A DNA stretch of 64,000 bases. Origin: Arcobacter sp. (GTDB lineage: Bacteria > Campylobacterota > Campylobacteria > Campylobacterales > Arcobacteraceae). Positions 55,386 to 64,000 of this stretch are shown here, piece by piece. The translations under genes and the position numbers were made by a program. Within the stretch, counting starts at the first letter, position 1. Each line of letters begins with the position of its first letter. The stretch lies in assembly GCA_002869565.1 (NCBI GenBank), contig PKUJ01000010.1, positions 62,001 to 126,000 of the forward strand, written 5' to 3'. Below the pieces are notes generated by a model that worked only from the letters and a program-made list of their open reading frames with translations, was not told the DNA's origin and did not search any database.

Positions 55386-56491
55386 GATAATCTCCTCTCA
55401 AAACTATACATATCCATAAATCTAAATGCCAATAAATTTTCCAAAATTGCAATTAAAACAATAAAATTAATAAAAGAACTGCCCCCGTAAGAGAACATGG
55501 GTAAAGGAAGTCCTACAACTGGGGCATATCCAATTACCATCAAAATATTAATGCTCATATCTAAAAATATCAAAAGGCCCAATCCGGAGGAAAAGGCGCG
55601 AATTACAAAATCATCATAAAAATAGTAATTCATGGATAAAAGATGCAATATCAATAAACCATAAATAAAAATTAAGCCTATCGCACCCAAAAAACCATAT
55701 CTTTCAACAAAATATGCAAAAATAAAATCACTAGTAGCAATTGGCAAAAATTTTAATTGCGTTTGGGTTGCTTCATTTGTATCTTTACCTGTTAAGCCAC
55801 CGTTTCCAATAGCAATAATTGATTGCTGTACCTGATAACTTGGCTTCTCTGATAAAAAATCTTTTATTCTTTTTTTCTGATAATCTTTAATTAAATTTGT
55901 ATAAATAAAAGGAGAAGCTAAAGCTATTGTGACAAAAATAGTAGCCCATATTCTCCAACTCACTCCAACAATAAATAAAATCCCATATCCAACTAAAAGT
56001 AATACAAGAGCTGTTCCTAAATCAGGTTCCTTGGCAATAAGTACAAAAGGTAATAAAATATAAAAAGAAAAATATGCAAAATCTTTTAACCTATACCCCC
56101 CTTTATCAGGCTGTTTTGTTTGTATTAAATAACCAAGCATCAATATAAAAACAGGTTTAAAAAGCTCACTAGGTTGTATAGTTAATCCCGCGATAGGAAT
56201 AGATAACCATCGTTTTGCACCAAGTCTTGTTTCACCAAAAAATTCCACCGCCAATAAAAGTATAATCCCTAACCAATATAAAAGTGGAATAAGTCTAATA
56301 TGTCTTCTTATTGGCAATATAAATACTATTAAAAAAGCAACAATTGATACAGTAAAATATACCAACTGTTTATTTGCTAAAGCTGTATTAGTTTCACTAA
56401 TTAATTTGTATGAAAGTAATACCAACGGTAAAACAAAAATTATTAATAAATAGTCAAAATGAGATATAATTCTCTTATCAAATAAACGCAT
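55382..56491 (-). CDS. rodA: Rod shape-determining protein RodA (FtsW/RodA/SpoVE family)
   Basis: A 369-residue SEDS glycosyltransferase with about ten helices. KEPDLGTALVLLLVGYGILF and FIAQ-like GGLTGKDTNEATQTQLKFLP and PLPMFSYGGSSFINF are family motifs. RodA polymerises peptidoglycan during elongation with a class B PBP elsewhere. It is upstream of speB, with a GTGA overlap, and one base away from the divergent pseudouridine synthase gene. Confidence 0.92.
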   Translation of the reverse strand: MRLFDKRIISHFDYLLIIFVLPLVLLSYKLISETNTALANKQLVYFTVSIVAFLIVFILPIRRHIRLIPLLYWLGIILLLAVEFFGETRLGAKRWLSIPIAGLTIQPSELFKPVFILMLGYLIQTKQPDKGGYRLKDFAYFSFYILLPFVLIAKEPDLGTALVLLLVGYGILFIVGVSWRIWATIFVTIALASPFIYTNLIKDYQKKRIKDFLSEKPSYQVQQSIIAIGNGGLTGKDTNEATQTQLKFLPIATSDFIFAYFVERYGFLGAIGLIFIYGLLILHLLSMNYYFYDDFVIRAFSSGLGLLIFLDMSINILMVIGYAPVVGLPLPMFSYGGSSFINFIVLIAILENLLAFRFMDMYSFERRLS

Positions 56492-56510
56492 AGTGAAAGA
56501 GTATCGAAAT

Positions 56511-57497
56511 ATGGATAAAAATTTTATTGTTCAAGAGGTAAATCGTTTAGATAAATTCTTAAGTCTGAATATTGAAGCTTCAAGAAATCAAATAGAACAA
56601 CTAATAAAAAAAGGTTATGTCAAGGTTAATGGCAAACAAATCGTTAAAACTGGACTAAAATTGAAAGAAAATCAAGAGATTGAAGTCTCTTTTCCCCAAG
56701 CTGAAGTTTCAAAAATAAAAAACGAAGAATTTATTATTGAATCATTAGGTGATAAAAAAATTGAAATTATTTATGAAGATGATTATATTTTAGTATTAAA
56801 TAAACCATATAATCTAACAGTCCATGATGCACCAAGTGTAAAAGATGCAACCTTAGTTGATTGGTTAAAATTAAAAAATATTTCTTTATCTACAATCAGT
56901 GGAGAAGAAAGACATGGTATTGTTCATAGACTTGATAAAGGAACTAGCGGTGTAATGGTTGTTGCAAAGACAAATGAAGCACATACCGGACTTGCTAGAC
57001 AGCTTGAAGATAAATCTATGGGAAGATATTATTTAGCAATAATTGATCTACCATTAAAAGATAATGTTATTATTGAAAAACCAATAGCGCGTAGTCCAAA
57101 TAATCGTCTTAAAATGGCAATAGTTGAAAATGGTAAATCTGCAAAGTCTGCATTTTCAAAAATAGAACTTTCAAATAATGAAAAATATGATTTAATTACT
57201 TGTAAACTTTTCACAGGAAGAACTCATCAGATAAGAGTTCATCTAGGTTCGATAAATAGGCATATACTTGGTGATAATTTATATGGATTTAAGGGCGAAT
57301 TAAATACAATAAATAGATTTTATTTACATGCATATATTTTATACTTAACTCATCCAATTACAAATGAAGAAATGAGTTTTAGTGCAAAGTTAAGTGATGA
57401 CATGCATGACTTTTTAAAAAATAATTTTAATATGGAGAGTGTAAATGACAAAATTGATGAAAATAGCATCATTAACAGCTTTAATTTTATTAGTTAG
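56511..57497 (+). CDS. RluA/RluD-type 23S rRNA pseudouridine synthase
   Basis: A 328-residue enzyme: N-terminal S4 domain (NRLDKFLSLNIEASRNQIEQ) and the catalytic Asp in HRLDKGTSGVMVVAKT. A GTG at 56493 opens the frame but the ATG at 56511 gives the usual MDKNF start. RluD modifies helix 69; which subtype this is remains open. The 3' end overlaps the FN3 gene by 53 bases, so they share an operon. Confidence 0.87.
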   Translation: MDKNFIVQEVNRLDKFLSLNIEASRNQIEQLIKKGYVKVNGKQIVKTGLKLKENQEIEVSFPQAEVSKIKNEEFIIESLGDKKIEIIYEDDYILVLNKPYNLTVHDAPSVKDATLVDWLKLKNISLSTISGEERHGIVHRLDKGTSGVMVVAKTNEAHTGLARQLEDKSMGRYYLAIIDLPLKDNVIIEKPIARSPNNRLKMAIVENGKSAKSAFSKIELSNNEKYDLITCKLFTGRTHQIRVHLGSINRHILGDNLYGFKGELNTINRFYLHAYILYLTHPITNEEMSFSAKLSDDMHDFLKNNFNMESVNDKIDENSIINSFNFIS

Positions 57498-58725
57498 TGG
57501 ATGTACTAACCAAGTAAATTTAACACAACCAAAGGTACCAAAAATAGATGAATCACTTGAAGTAGTTGATTCTACATCAATAAGATCAATTCCAGATATG
57601 AATGCGGTAGCTTTTGAGTGGAGAAAAGTAGATGATCCAAGAGTTATTGGATATCATTTTTATAGAGCAAATATGCAAGAAGAAGGTACTAAGTTAAAAT
57701 TAATTGATACAATTAAAAATAAGTACACAACACACTACGTAGATGTAGACTTAAAACCAAATACAAAATATGTTTATAAAATTTCAGCAGCGACAGATGG
57801 TGAACAAGAATCAAGAACAACAAATGATTATGTCGTATCTACCCTGCCTAGATTTGAAGGAGTTAGTTTTATTCAAGCCATTTCAAATCTTCCAAGACAA
57901 ATAAAAATTATATGGAGACCTCATTCTAATGAAAGAGTGAAAGCATATAAAATAGAAAGAACTAGCCCAGAATCTACAGAATGGGAAAATCTAGATACAA
58001 TTGAAGGTAGATTACAAGCAGAATATATTGATGAAGACTTAGATGATAATGTAATTTATAATTATAGAGTAACAGCCATAACATTTGATAATATTAGCTC
58101 AAGTGCAAGTGCTATAGTAAAAGCTCAAACAAAACCTCTTCCTTTAGGAATTTTAGGTCTTAAAGTTACAAATAACTTACCTAAGAAAATAGCTTTAAGT
58201 TGGCAAGCTTCTGATTCATCTGATGTTATTAGATATAATATTTATAGAAGTTCAAATTCTGACAGTTTTTTTAGAAATATAAAAGCAGTAAATGCTCAAA
58301 CATTTCAAGTTGAAGATTTTATCAATGAAGATGGAGAAGTATATTTTTATAAAGTAAGTTCTGTTGATAAAGATGGATTAGAGAGTGATTTAAATATAAA
58401 TTCCACTATGGGTGCAACTTTAAGCAAATTAAATAAACCAATTATCACTTTAGCACAAATTCAAGGTGAAAGAGCTATTTTAAATTGGCAACCTGGAGAT
58501 AATAGAGCAGTATCATATAATGTTTTTAAAACTATTAAAGAAAATTTTTTCAAAAGTAAAACAATTAAATTTGAAGGAATTACTAATTTAAGATATGAAG
58601 ATAAAGATATCATAAGAGGAGTAGAATATAGTTATGCAATTCAATCAGTTGACGAATTTGGAATTGTATCTGCTTTAACTAATAAAACAGAACTTGTATT
58701 ACCAAAACAAAAAGAATTGAATTAA
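57445..58725 (+). CDS. Fibronectin type III domain lipoprotein (FlpA-like)
   Basis: A 426-residue lipoprotein: MTKLMKIASLTALILLVSGC is a lipobox signal. About four FN3 domains follow (for example EWRKVDDPRVIGYHFYRANM and LSWQASDSSDVIRYNIYRSS). In Campylobacter the homologous position holds FlpA, a fibronectin-binding adhesin. GGAG precedes the ATG. The gene lies in the conserved rluD-flpA-trmB-ftsEX order. Confidence 0.87.
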   Translation: MTKLMKIASLTALILLVSGCTNQVNLTQPKVPKIDESLEVVDSTSIRSIPDMNAVAFEWRKVDDPRVIGYHFYRANMQEEGTKLKLIDTIKNKYTTHYVDVDLKPNTKYVYKISAATDGEQESRTTNDYVVSTLPRFEGVSFIQAISNLPRQIKIIWRPHSNERVKAYKIERTSPESTEWENLDTIEGRLQAEYIDEDLDDNVIYNYRVTAITFDNISSSASAIVKAQTKPLPLGILGLKVTNNLPKKIALSWQASDSSDVIRYNIYRSSNSDSFFRNIKAVNAQTFQVEDFINEDGEVYFYKVSSVDKDGLESDLNINSTMGATLSKLNKPIITLAQIQGERAILNWQPGDNRAVSYNVFKTIKENFFKSKTIKFEGITNLRYEDKDIIRGVEYSYAIQSVDEFGIVSALTNKTELVLPKQKELN

Positions 58726-58728
58726 TAT

Positions 58729-59922
58729 ATGCCTCATATAGTTTTTAATAAATATAATAAACAATTAGTAACGCCATCTAAAAAGGATGATGTTACTTTT
58801 AATTTTCAAGCAAAGTCATACAATTTTACTCAGAAAGAAAGAAATACTGAATATAAAATTAGTGTCACAAAAGATAATAAAGAGTTTTTATTAACCCTAA
58901 AAACAAAAGATGAAAACTATCTTTTAAAAGCAGATAAAGTTACAAGAATCACTCCTGTACAGTTGATAAAAGATTCTTTGAATAGTTATGTTTCTTCAGT
59001 AGAAGGAAATATTATATTCTCAAATACACAAGATTCTTCACTAAAAGTTAAACCTGACCAAGAACACTTAAAAGATATTGATTATTTTATAAATGATTTT
59101 AAAACTGATAAAGAGATTCAAATAGAGATTGGGTTTGGAAGTGGAAGACATTTACTTCATCAAGCAAAAGAGAACCCAAATATTCAATTTATTGGATTAG
59201 AAATTCATACTCCTTCAATAGAACAACTTTTAAAACAGGTTAAAATTCAAGAACTTGATAATATTTTAGTTGTAAATTATGATGCAAGATTATTTATGGA
59301 ATTTATTAATTCAAATAAAGTGGGAAGAATATTTGTACATTTTCCTGTTCCTTGGGATAAAAAACCACATAGAAGAATTTACTCAAATGATTTTATAAAT
59401 GAAGCCTTGAGAGTTTTAAAGCTTGATGGAAATTTAGAATTAAGAACAGATAGTAGAAAATATTTTGAGTATTGTACTGATTTGCTTACAAATTTAAATA
59501 CAGGAAGAATCACTATAGATATAAATAAAGACTTAGCAATATCTAGTAAATATGAAGATAGATGGAAAAAGCAAGGTAAAAATATTTATGATGTAGTTCT
59601 ATCTTGTAATCAAATTGATGAAGATATTAATTTGGATTATGATTTTAGTTTTAATGAAGATATTGAATTTGATGAAATTATAAAGACTTTATCTACTAAA
59701 GCTATAGTAAAAGATGATTATTTTATTCATGTAGAAGATATTTTTGTAATAGAAAATGAAAAAAACTCAGGATTAATTCAAATTACATTTGGAAGTTTTG
59801 ATAGACCTTTAAGTAAATATATTTTAATTAAAGATAAAAAAGCTAAGTATTTTCAAGACTTACCTCTTCCAACAAGTGCAAATATGAAAGCCCATAATAA
59901 ATTAAAAGAGATGTTAGCATAA
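58729..59922 (+). CDS. trmB: tRNA (guanine-N7-)-methyltransferase
   Basis: A 397-residue SAM-dependent enzyme forming m7G46: IEIGFGSGRHLLHQAKENPN for SAM binding, GLEIHTPSIEQLLKQ, and FVHFPVPWDKKPHRRIYSN, the family motif. About 120 residues precede the core, longer than E. coli TrmB but as in Campylobacter. It shares one base with ftsE (TAATG). Confidence 0.93.
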   Translation: MPHIVFNKYNKQLVTPSKKDDVTFNFQAKSYNFTQKERNTEYKISVTKDNKEFLLTLKTKDENYLLKADKVTRITPVQLIKDSLNSYVSSVEGNIIFSNTQDSSLKVKPDQEHLKDIDYFINDFKTDKEIQIEIGFGSGRHLLHQAKENPNIQFIGLEIHTPSIEQLLKQVKIQELDNILVVNYDARLFMEFINSNKVGRIFVHFPVPWDKKPHRRIYSNDFINEALRVLKLDGNLELRTDSRKYFEYCTDLLTNLNTGRITIDINKDLAISSKYEDRWKKQGKNIYDVVLSCNQIDEDINLDYDFSFNEDIEFDEIIKTLSTKAIVKDDYFIHVEDIFVIENEKNSGLIQITFGSFDRPLSKYILIKDKKAKYFQDLPLPTSANMKAHNKLKEMLA

Positions 59923-60584
59923 TGATTAGAGCCAAGAATATATACCTTTCTTATGATGAAAATAAATATATTATCAAAAAAGGTAATTTTTCAATTAAAG
60001 AAAGAGAATTTATATTTATAGGCGGAACAAGTGGTAGTGGAAAATCTACTTTACTAAAATCATTTTATGGAGATATTCCATTAAAACATGGGAGTCTAAC
60101 TATTGCAGGACAAGAAGTTTTTGGAATTAAAGGGAAACCTCTTAGACGTTTAAGAAAAGATATTGGAATTATTTTTCAAGATTATAAACTTATAAAAGAG
60201 TGGACTATTGAAGAGAACATAATGATTCCTCTTAAAATCAATGGATACTCTCACGATATTTCAAAAGAACAAGCAATTAAATTGTTAGCCCATGTAAAAC
60301 TCTCCCATAGACAAGGTTATTATCCAAATGAACTTAGTGGTGGAGAGCAACAAAGAGTTGCTGTGGCAAGAGCCCTTGCACATAATCCAAAGATAATTAT
60401 TGCAGATGAACCTACTGGAAATCTAGATGATTACTCAGCTGATGTTGTATGGAATTTACTTAAAGGGGCAAATGAACAATTAGGAATTACTGTTGTAGTT
60501 GTAACTCATAGAGTACCAAAAAACTTCGGTATTAGATTTAGACAATTATCAATTGAAGATGGAATAATTTATGAAGTTTCTTAA
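59922..60584 (+). CDS. ftsE: Cell division ATP-binding protein FtsE
   Basis: A 220-residue ABC ATPase: Walker [14 protein letters not shown]-loop IFQDYKLI, signature [15 protein letters not shown], Walker [13 protein letters not shown] and His in VVVTHR. It works with FtsX to activate periplasmic amidases through EnvC. The 3' end overlaps ftsX by 14 bases. Confidence 0.94.
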   Translation: MIRAKNIYLSYDENKYIIKKGNFSIKEREFIFIGGTSGSGKSTLLKSFYGDIPLKHGSLTIAGQEVFGIKGKPLRRLRKDIGIIFQDYKLIKEWTIEENIMIPLKINGYSHDISKEQAIKLLAHVKLSHRQGYYPNELSGGEQQRVAVARALAHNPKIIIADEPTGNLDDYSADVVWNLLKGANEQLGITVVVVTHRVPKNFGIRFRQLSIEDGIIYEVS

Positions 60585-61389
60585 AAATACTTTTGAATTT
60601 GTTGTTCCATTAACTGCAATGTTGCTCTCTTTTATAATTTATCTTTTTGCAACAAATATTCTGCATAACTATAAAATTACTATTGCGAGCGATTACTCTA
60701 TTGTAATAATTACAAATACGCCTCTTATAAAAGAAGATATTACACAACTTGCAGATATTAGAGTTGAAAGAATAATAACTTTAGAAAAAGACAAAATTAT
60801 TACAAATATAAAATCTAACTTATCATCATCATCTATTGATTTACTAAAAAGAAAACTTCCGCATTTTTATAAGATAAAACTTGAAGTTTTTCCAACAACA
60901 TCAGAGCTTGAAACCATAAAAAATCAGTTATATGAAAATAAAAATATACGAAAAGTAGAAATCTTCTCTAAAAATCACAATAGTATTTATTTACTATTAT
61001 TATTGCTAAGTCAAATAAGTTTTATACTCTTTACAATTATTACTGTTTTTGCAATTATTATGATTTCAAAACAGATAAGAATTTTGTTTTTTGAACATCA
61101 TGAAAAAATTACAATTTTAAAACTTCATGGTGCTTCAATATTATATAGCTCATCAACTATTTTAAAATATGCAATTTTTAGTTCTTTAATATCATTTTTA
61201 CTTGTATCTGGAATTTTTATTTATTTAATTGAAAATATTGGTATTTTATTACCAAGTGATTTAGAAGATATTGTTGTTGTGAGTTTAACAGTGCAAAACT
61301 CCTTAATAAAAGTATTTTTACTCTCCTTTGGTATTTCAATACTAACAATACTTGGGGTATTAATCAAATACAAAATGAAACATGACTAA
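60571..61389 (+). CDS. ftsX: Cell division permease FtsX
   Basis: A 272-residue permease with four helices and a large periplasmic loop between helices 1 and 2 (residues about 35-135). It couples FtsE ATP hydrolysis to periplasmic hydrolase control. It overlaps ftsE by 14 and the EnvC-like gene by eight bases. Sequence is diverged from E. coli, so the call relies on topology and neighbours. Confidence 0.87.
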   Translation: MKFLKNTFEFVVPLTAMLLSFIIYLFATNILHNYKITIASDYSIVIITNTPLIKEDITQLADIRVERIITLEKDKIITNIKSNLSSSSIDLLKRKLPHFYKIKLEVFPTTSELETIKNQLYENKNIRKVEIFSKNHNSIYLLLLLLSQISFILFTIITVFAIIMISKQIRILFFEHHEKITILKLHGASILYSSSTILKYAIFSSLISFLLVSGIFIYLIENIGILLPSDLEDIVVVSLTVQNSLIKVFLLSFGISILTILGVLIKYKMKHD

Positions 61390-62713
61390 ATATTTATTTT
61401 TAATTTTTTTAATTTTTTTATTTGCAAATGCCTCGACTAAGAATATTGATAAAAAAATAAAAAACAATCAACAAATACTTAAAATAAATGAATCTGTTAA
61501 AAAGAAAACTGATTGGCAAGTCAAAATTCTTGCAAAACAAATTTCAAATCAAAATAAAGAATTAACTAATTTAGAAAAAAATATTAAAATTGTTAATGTA
61601 GATATAAATGAACATGAAGTTCAATTAAGAGAAGCTAGATTAGCTTTAAATTCTCTCCAGAAAAACTCTAAAACTTTAATAAAAGAAAAAAGAGAGAATG
61701 AAGAACAGATTGTTAAAATTATTATTGAAGATTTTTCTTCATCAATTGCATTAAAACTTGCAAGTGAAAGTACCCTTAAAGAGTTAATTGATTCAGAAAT
61801 ATATACAATTCTTTCTCAAGGTTCAAAAGATGAAATTCTAAAACTTAATAATAGTTATGAACTAATAACACAAAACAAAAGAGAAAATCAAAATAAAATA
61901 AAAAACATAAGTGCTTATATTGAAAAAAGAAAAGAAAAGAAAAAGATTTTAAATAGTTTAAAAGCTAAATATTCAAACTCTTTAGCATCATTAGAAAGAA
62001 AACATAAAGATTATCAAGAAGAATTAAAAAACACAATAAAAAAACAAAACTCTTTAAAAGATTTACTTGGTAAATTAAATATTCTAAAAAAAGAAGAATT
62101 AGAAAAAGAAAAAGAGAGACGAATAGCTAGAGCTAAAAAATTAGAACGTAAAAAGAGACTTGAGGCAGCCAAAAAGAATAGAAGAAAAAAGGGTAAAGGT
62201 ACTGCCGATACTGTTGAAGATAACTATGCTGTTGATGATACAAGAAATAATAAGTATGCTAACAATATTGATGTAGATGTTAGAATGATAGGTTCTTCAA
62301 CATCTGGAATTAAAATATCCAGATATAAGGGCAAGAAAACTATTTCACCTCTTGATTCATTTAAAGTAGTAAAAAAATTCGGTACATATTATGATCCTGT
62401 TTATAAAATCGAACTTTTTAATGAATCTATGGTATTAAAAACAAATAAGCCTCAAGCAAAAGTAAAATCAATTTTTAGAGGTAAAATTGTATATGCAAAA
62501 AAAGATGCAGGGATGCTTGAAAATGTTGTAATTATTCAACATCCAAATGGACTACATACTGTATATTCTCACTTAGACCAAATTTCTCCATCTTTAAAAG
62601 TTGGACGTTGGATTAAGAAAGGTTATGTTGTAGGAAGAGTTAATGATACTCTAACATTTCAAGCTACAAAAGACGAAATGCATGTAAATCCGAAAGATCT
62701 TTTTAGAATATAA
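61382..62713 (+). CDS. EnvC-like M23 protein with degenerate active site
   Basis: A 443-residue periplasmic protein: signal peptide, long coiled coil (about residues 30-265, including a Lys/Arg-rich tract), then a LytM/M23 domain (VIIQHPNGLHTVYSHLDQIS). HTVYSH remains, but the first metal-binding motif HxxxD is not found, so it probably activates amidases instead of cutting peptidoglycan. Its place after ftsEX supports an EnvC role. Confidence 0.85.
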   Translation: MTKYLFLIFLIFLFANASTKNIDKKIKNNQQILKINESVKKKTDWQVKILAKQISNQNKELTNLEKNIKIVNVDINEHEVQLREARLALNSLQKNSKTLIKEKRENEEQIVKIIIEDFSSSIALKLASESTLKELIDSEIYTILSQGSKDEILKLNNSYELITQNKRENQNKIKNISAYIEKRKEKKKILNSLKAKYSNSLASLERKHKDYQEELKNTIKKQNSLKDLLGKLNILKKEELEKEKERRIARAKKLERKKRLEAAKKNRRKKGKGTADTVEDNYAVDDTRNNKYANNIDVDVRMIGSSTSGIKISRYKGKKTISPLDSFKVVKKFGTYYDPVYKIELFNESMVLKTNKPQAKVKSIFRGKIVYAKKDAGMLENVVIIQHPNGLHTVYSHLDQISPSLKVGRWIKKGYVVGRVNDTLTFQATKDEMHVNPKDLFRI

Positions 62714-62725
62714 TTCTAATAAAAT

Positions 62726-63535
62726 ATGAAAATAAGCGTAATAATCCCCACATATAATAGAGCGAATTTTTTATTATCTGCAATAAATAGTATTAAATCA
62801 CAAACCTATAGAATTGATGAAATAATTGTTGTTGATGATGGTTCCTCAGATAATACAAAAGAAGTTTTAAAAAATCAGAATATTAAATATATATTTCAAG
62901 AAAACAAAGGTGTTTCAAGTGCTAGAAACAGGGGAATAAAAGAATCCAAAAATGATTGGATAGCTTTTTTAGATTCTGATGATATTTGGGAAAAAGAAAA
63001 AATTGAAAAACATATAAATATTCATAAAACTAATCAAAATATTTTTTGTTCTTATACAGATGAAACTTGGAATAGAAATGGGAAAACTATAAAATTAAAG
63101 CCTTATCAAGAAAAAGAAGAACCAACTTTCTTAAACTCTTTAAGACTTTGTAAAATTGGTGTTTCTACTTTTTTTTGTCATAAAAATATTTTTGAAAAAG
63201 TTGGATACTTTGATGAAGAACTGTTAGTCTGCGAAGATTATGATTTATGGCTTAGGATATTAAAAGATTATGAAATAAAATATATAAATGAAAAACTGAC
63301 ACTAAAAAAAGCAGGTCATAAAAATCAACTCTCTTTTGAAACTAAACTAATTGATACCTATAGAATAAAATCCCTAGAAAAACATCTAAACTCTAAATAT
63401 AAAAAAGAAGTTCTAAATGAGCTAATATACAAAATGGAAATAGTATTATCAGGAGCAAAAAAACATGGAAATACTATATTAGAAAAACAATATACTGAAA
63501 AACTAAATAGTATAAAATTAAGTCTCATAAAATGA
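62726..63535 (+). CDS. Family 2 glycosyltransferase
   Basis: A 269-residue GT-A enzyme: ISVIIPTYNRANFLLSAINS, IIVVDDGSSDNTKEVL and DWIAFLDSDDIWEKEKIEKH with the DxD-type acidic pair. Such enzymes build surface polysaccharide. It follows the EnvC-like gene by 12 bases and its stop overlaps the next gene by ATGA. Confidence 0.9.
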   Translation: MKISVIIPTYNRANFLLSAINSIKSQTYRIDEIIVVDDGSSDNTKEVLKNQNIKYIFQENKGVSSARNRGIKESKNDWIAFLDSDDIWEKEKIEKHINIHKTNQNIFCSYTDETWNRNGKTIKLKPYQEKEEPTFLNSLRLCKIGVSTFFCHKNIFEKVGYFDEELLVCEDYDLWLRILKDYEIKYINEKLTLKKAGHKNQLSFETKLIDTYRIKSLEKHLNSKYKKEVLNELIYKMEIVLSGAKKHGNTILEKQYTEKLNSIKLSLIK

Positions 63536-64000
63536 ATTTAGCTAGTTTTGATTATATCAATGAAAAAGATAAAGAGTTAACAGAACTTTTTATCAATTCA
63601 AAAAATATAAAAAAATATATCCTTGGTATAAATAAACTCACAAAAAGTGTTTTAAAATTCGTCGAAGTAGATGGAATTATTGATGATTTTACAAGAGTTC
63701 AATCATCAAGAAAAAAAGAAATTCTTAAAATAGAAGATGTGCCAAAGAATTCAATTATTCTTTGTGCAGTTATAGGAAGTCCACTTGAAGTAAAAACAAA
63801 ACTTGACAAATTAGGATATAAACATTTTAATTATTTGGCATTTATTCGTTATACAGATTTTGATTTAGTTCACCCTCCTTTTATCATGGATTTTAAGAAT
63901 GACTTTTTAAAAAATGAAGAAAAATATCAAAAAACATATGATCTTTTAGAAGATGATAAATCAAAAGAAATTTTTACAAAAATATTAAACTTTAAAATGA
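63532..64000 (+). CDS. FkbM family methyltransferase-like protein (3' partial)
   Basis: At least 156 residues to the window end. The segment SIILCAVIGSPLEVKTKLDK and the tail TYDLLEDDKSKEIFTKILNF resemble N-terminal regions of FkbM-type methyltransferases in surface glycan clusters; the SAM motif lies beyond the window. Start ATG at 63532 shares ATGA with the glycosyltransferase stop. Confidence 0.6.
   Translation, partial: MNLASFDYINEKDKELTELFINSKNIKKYILGINKLTKSVLKFVEVDGIIDDFTRVQSSRKKEILKIEDVPKNSIILCAVIGSPLEVKTKLDKLGYKHFNYLAFIRYTDFDLVHPPFIMDFKNDFLKNEEKYQKTYDLLEDDKSKEIFTKILNFKM

Overview
The window reads as chromosomal DNA of a Campylobacterota bacterium, most likely an Arcobacteraceae member. 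It is strongly AT-rich and densely coded. It carries gene orders I know from Campylobacter and Arcobacter: gatA-guaB; rpmJ-rpsM-rpsK-rpsD-rpoA-rplQ without infA; and rodA, an RluD-type synthase, an FN3 lipoprotein, trmB, ftsE, ftsX and an EnvC-like gene. The assignment comes from gene content and order only; no database search was run.

Layout. 1-12.9 kb is a mixed accessory and metabolic stretch: a dienelactone hydrolase cut by the window edge, a LysE exporter, two related AraC regulators, a YeeE/YedE sulfur transporter, a metal-efflux-type permease with ArsR, a gate-domain membrane protein, a 2-hydroxyacid dehydrogenase, an AcpH-like protein, a YeiH-type transporter with divergent LysR, an EamA transporter and a Crp/Fnr regulator. 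13-21 kb holds the alpha-2-macroglobulin/PBP1C pair, a periplasmic defence and repair module. 21-30 kb has small genes, several broken: a zinc-protease-like gene and a hypothetical gene each carry one in-frame TAA, a phosphotransferase appears to begin at ATT, and one ORF is cut by a REP-like palindrome. 30-50 kb is core: guaB, gatA, the alpha ribosomal operon, an HD-GYP response regulator, a hybrid kinase, leuD-leuB, rpoD, hemL, a TonB-like protein and an MTHFR-like protein.

The most notable region is about 50.9-54.53 kb. It is an array of integron gene cassettes with five attC-type sites (TAACAA ... TTTTAAACGTTA around long hairpins), all genes on the plus strand, and no integrase in the window (a CALIN-like cluster). 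The cassettes carry an unknown 130-residue protein, a YodC-like ORF plus a decayed BrnT/BrnA pair, an ankyrin-repeat lipoprotein, a class D beta-lactamase, and an AbrB/MazF toxin-antitoxin pair with its own consensus promoter. The last attC has lost the conserved G of its R' core, so the toxin-antitoxin cassette may be locked in place.

After the array, 54.5-64 kb is core envelope and division: speB-rodA on minus, then an operon-like plus-strand run from the pseudouridine synthase through ftsEX and the degenerate M23 protein to a glycosyltransferase and an FkbM-like gene cut by the window end.

A recurrent oddity is genes whose family start falls on ATA or ATT, or whose frame is broken by a lone TAA. 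These may be true decay, unusual initiation or sequence errors, and are reported separately.
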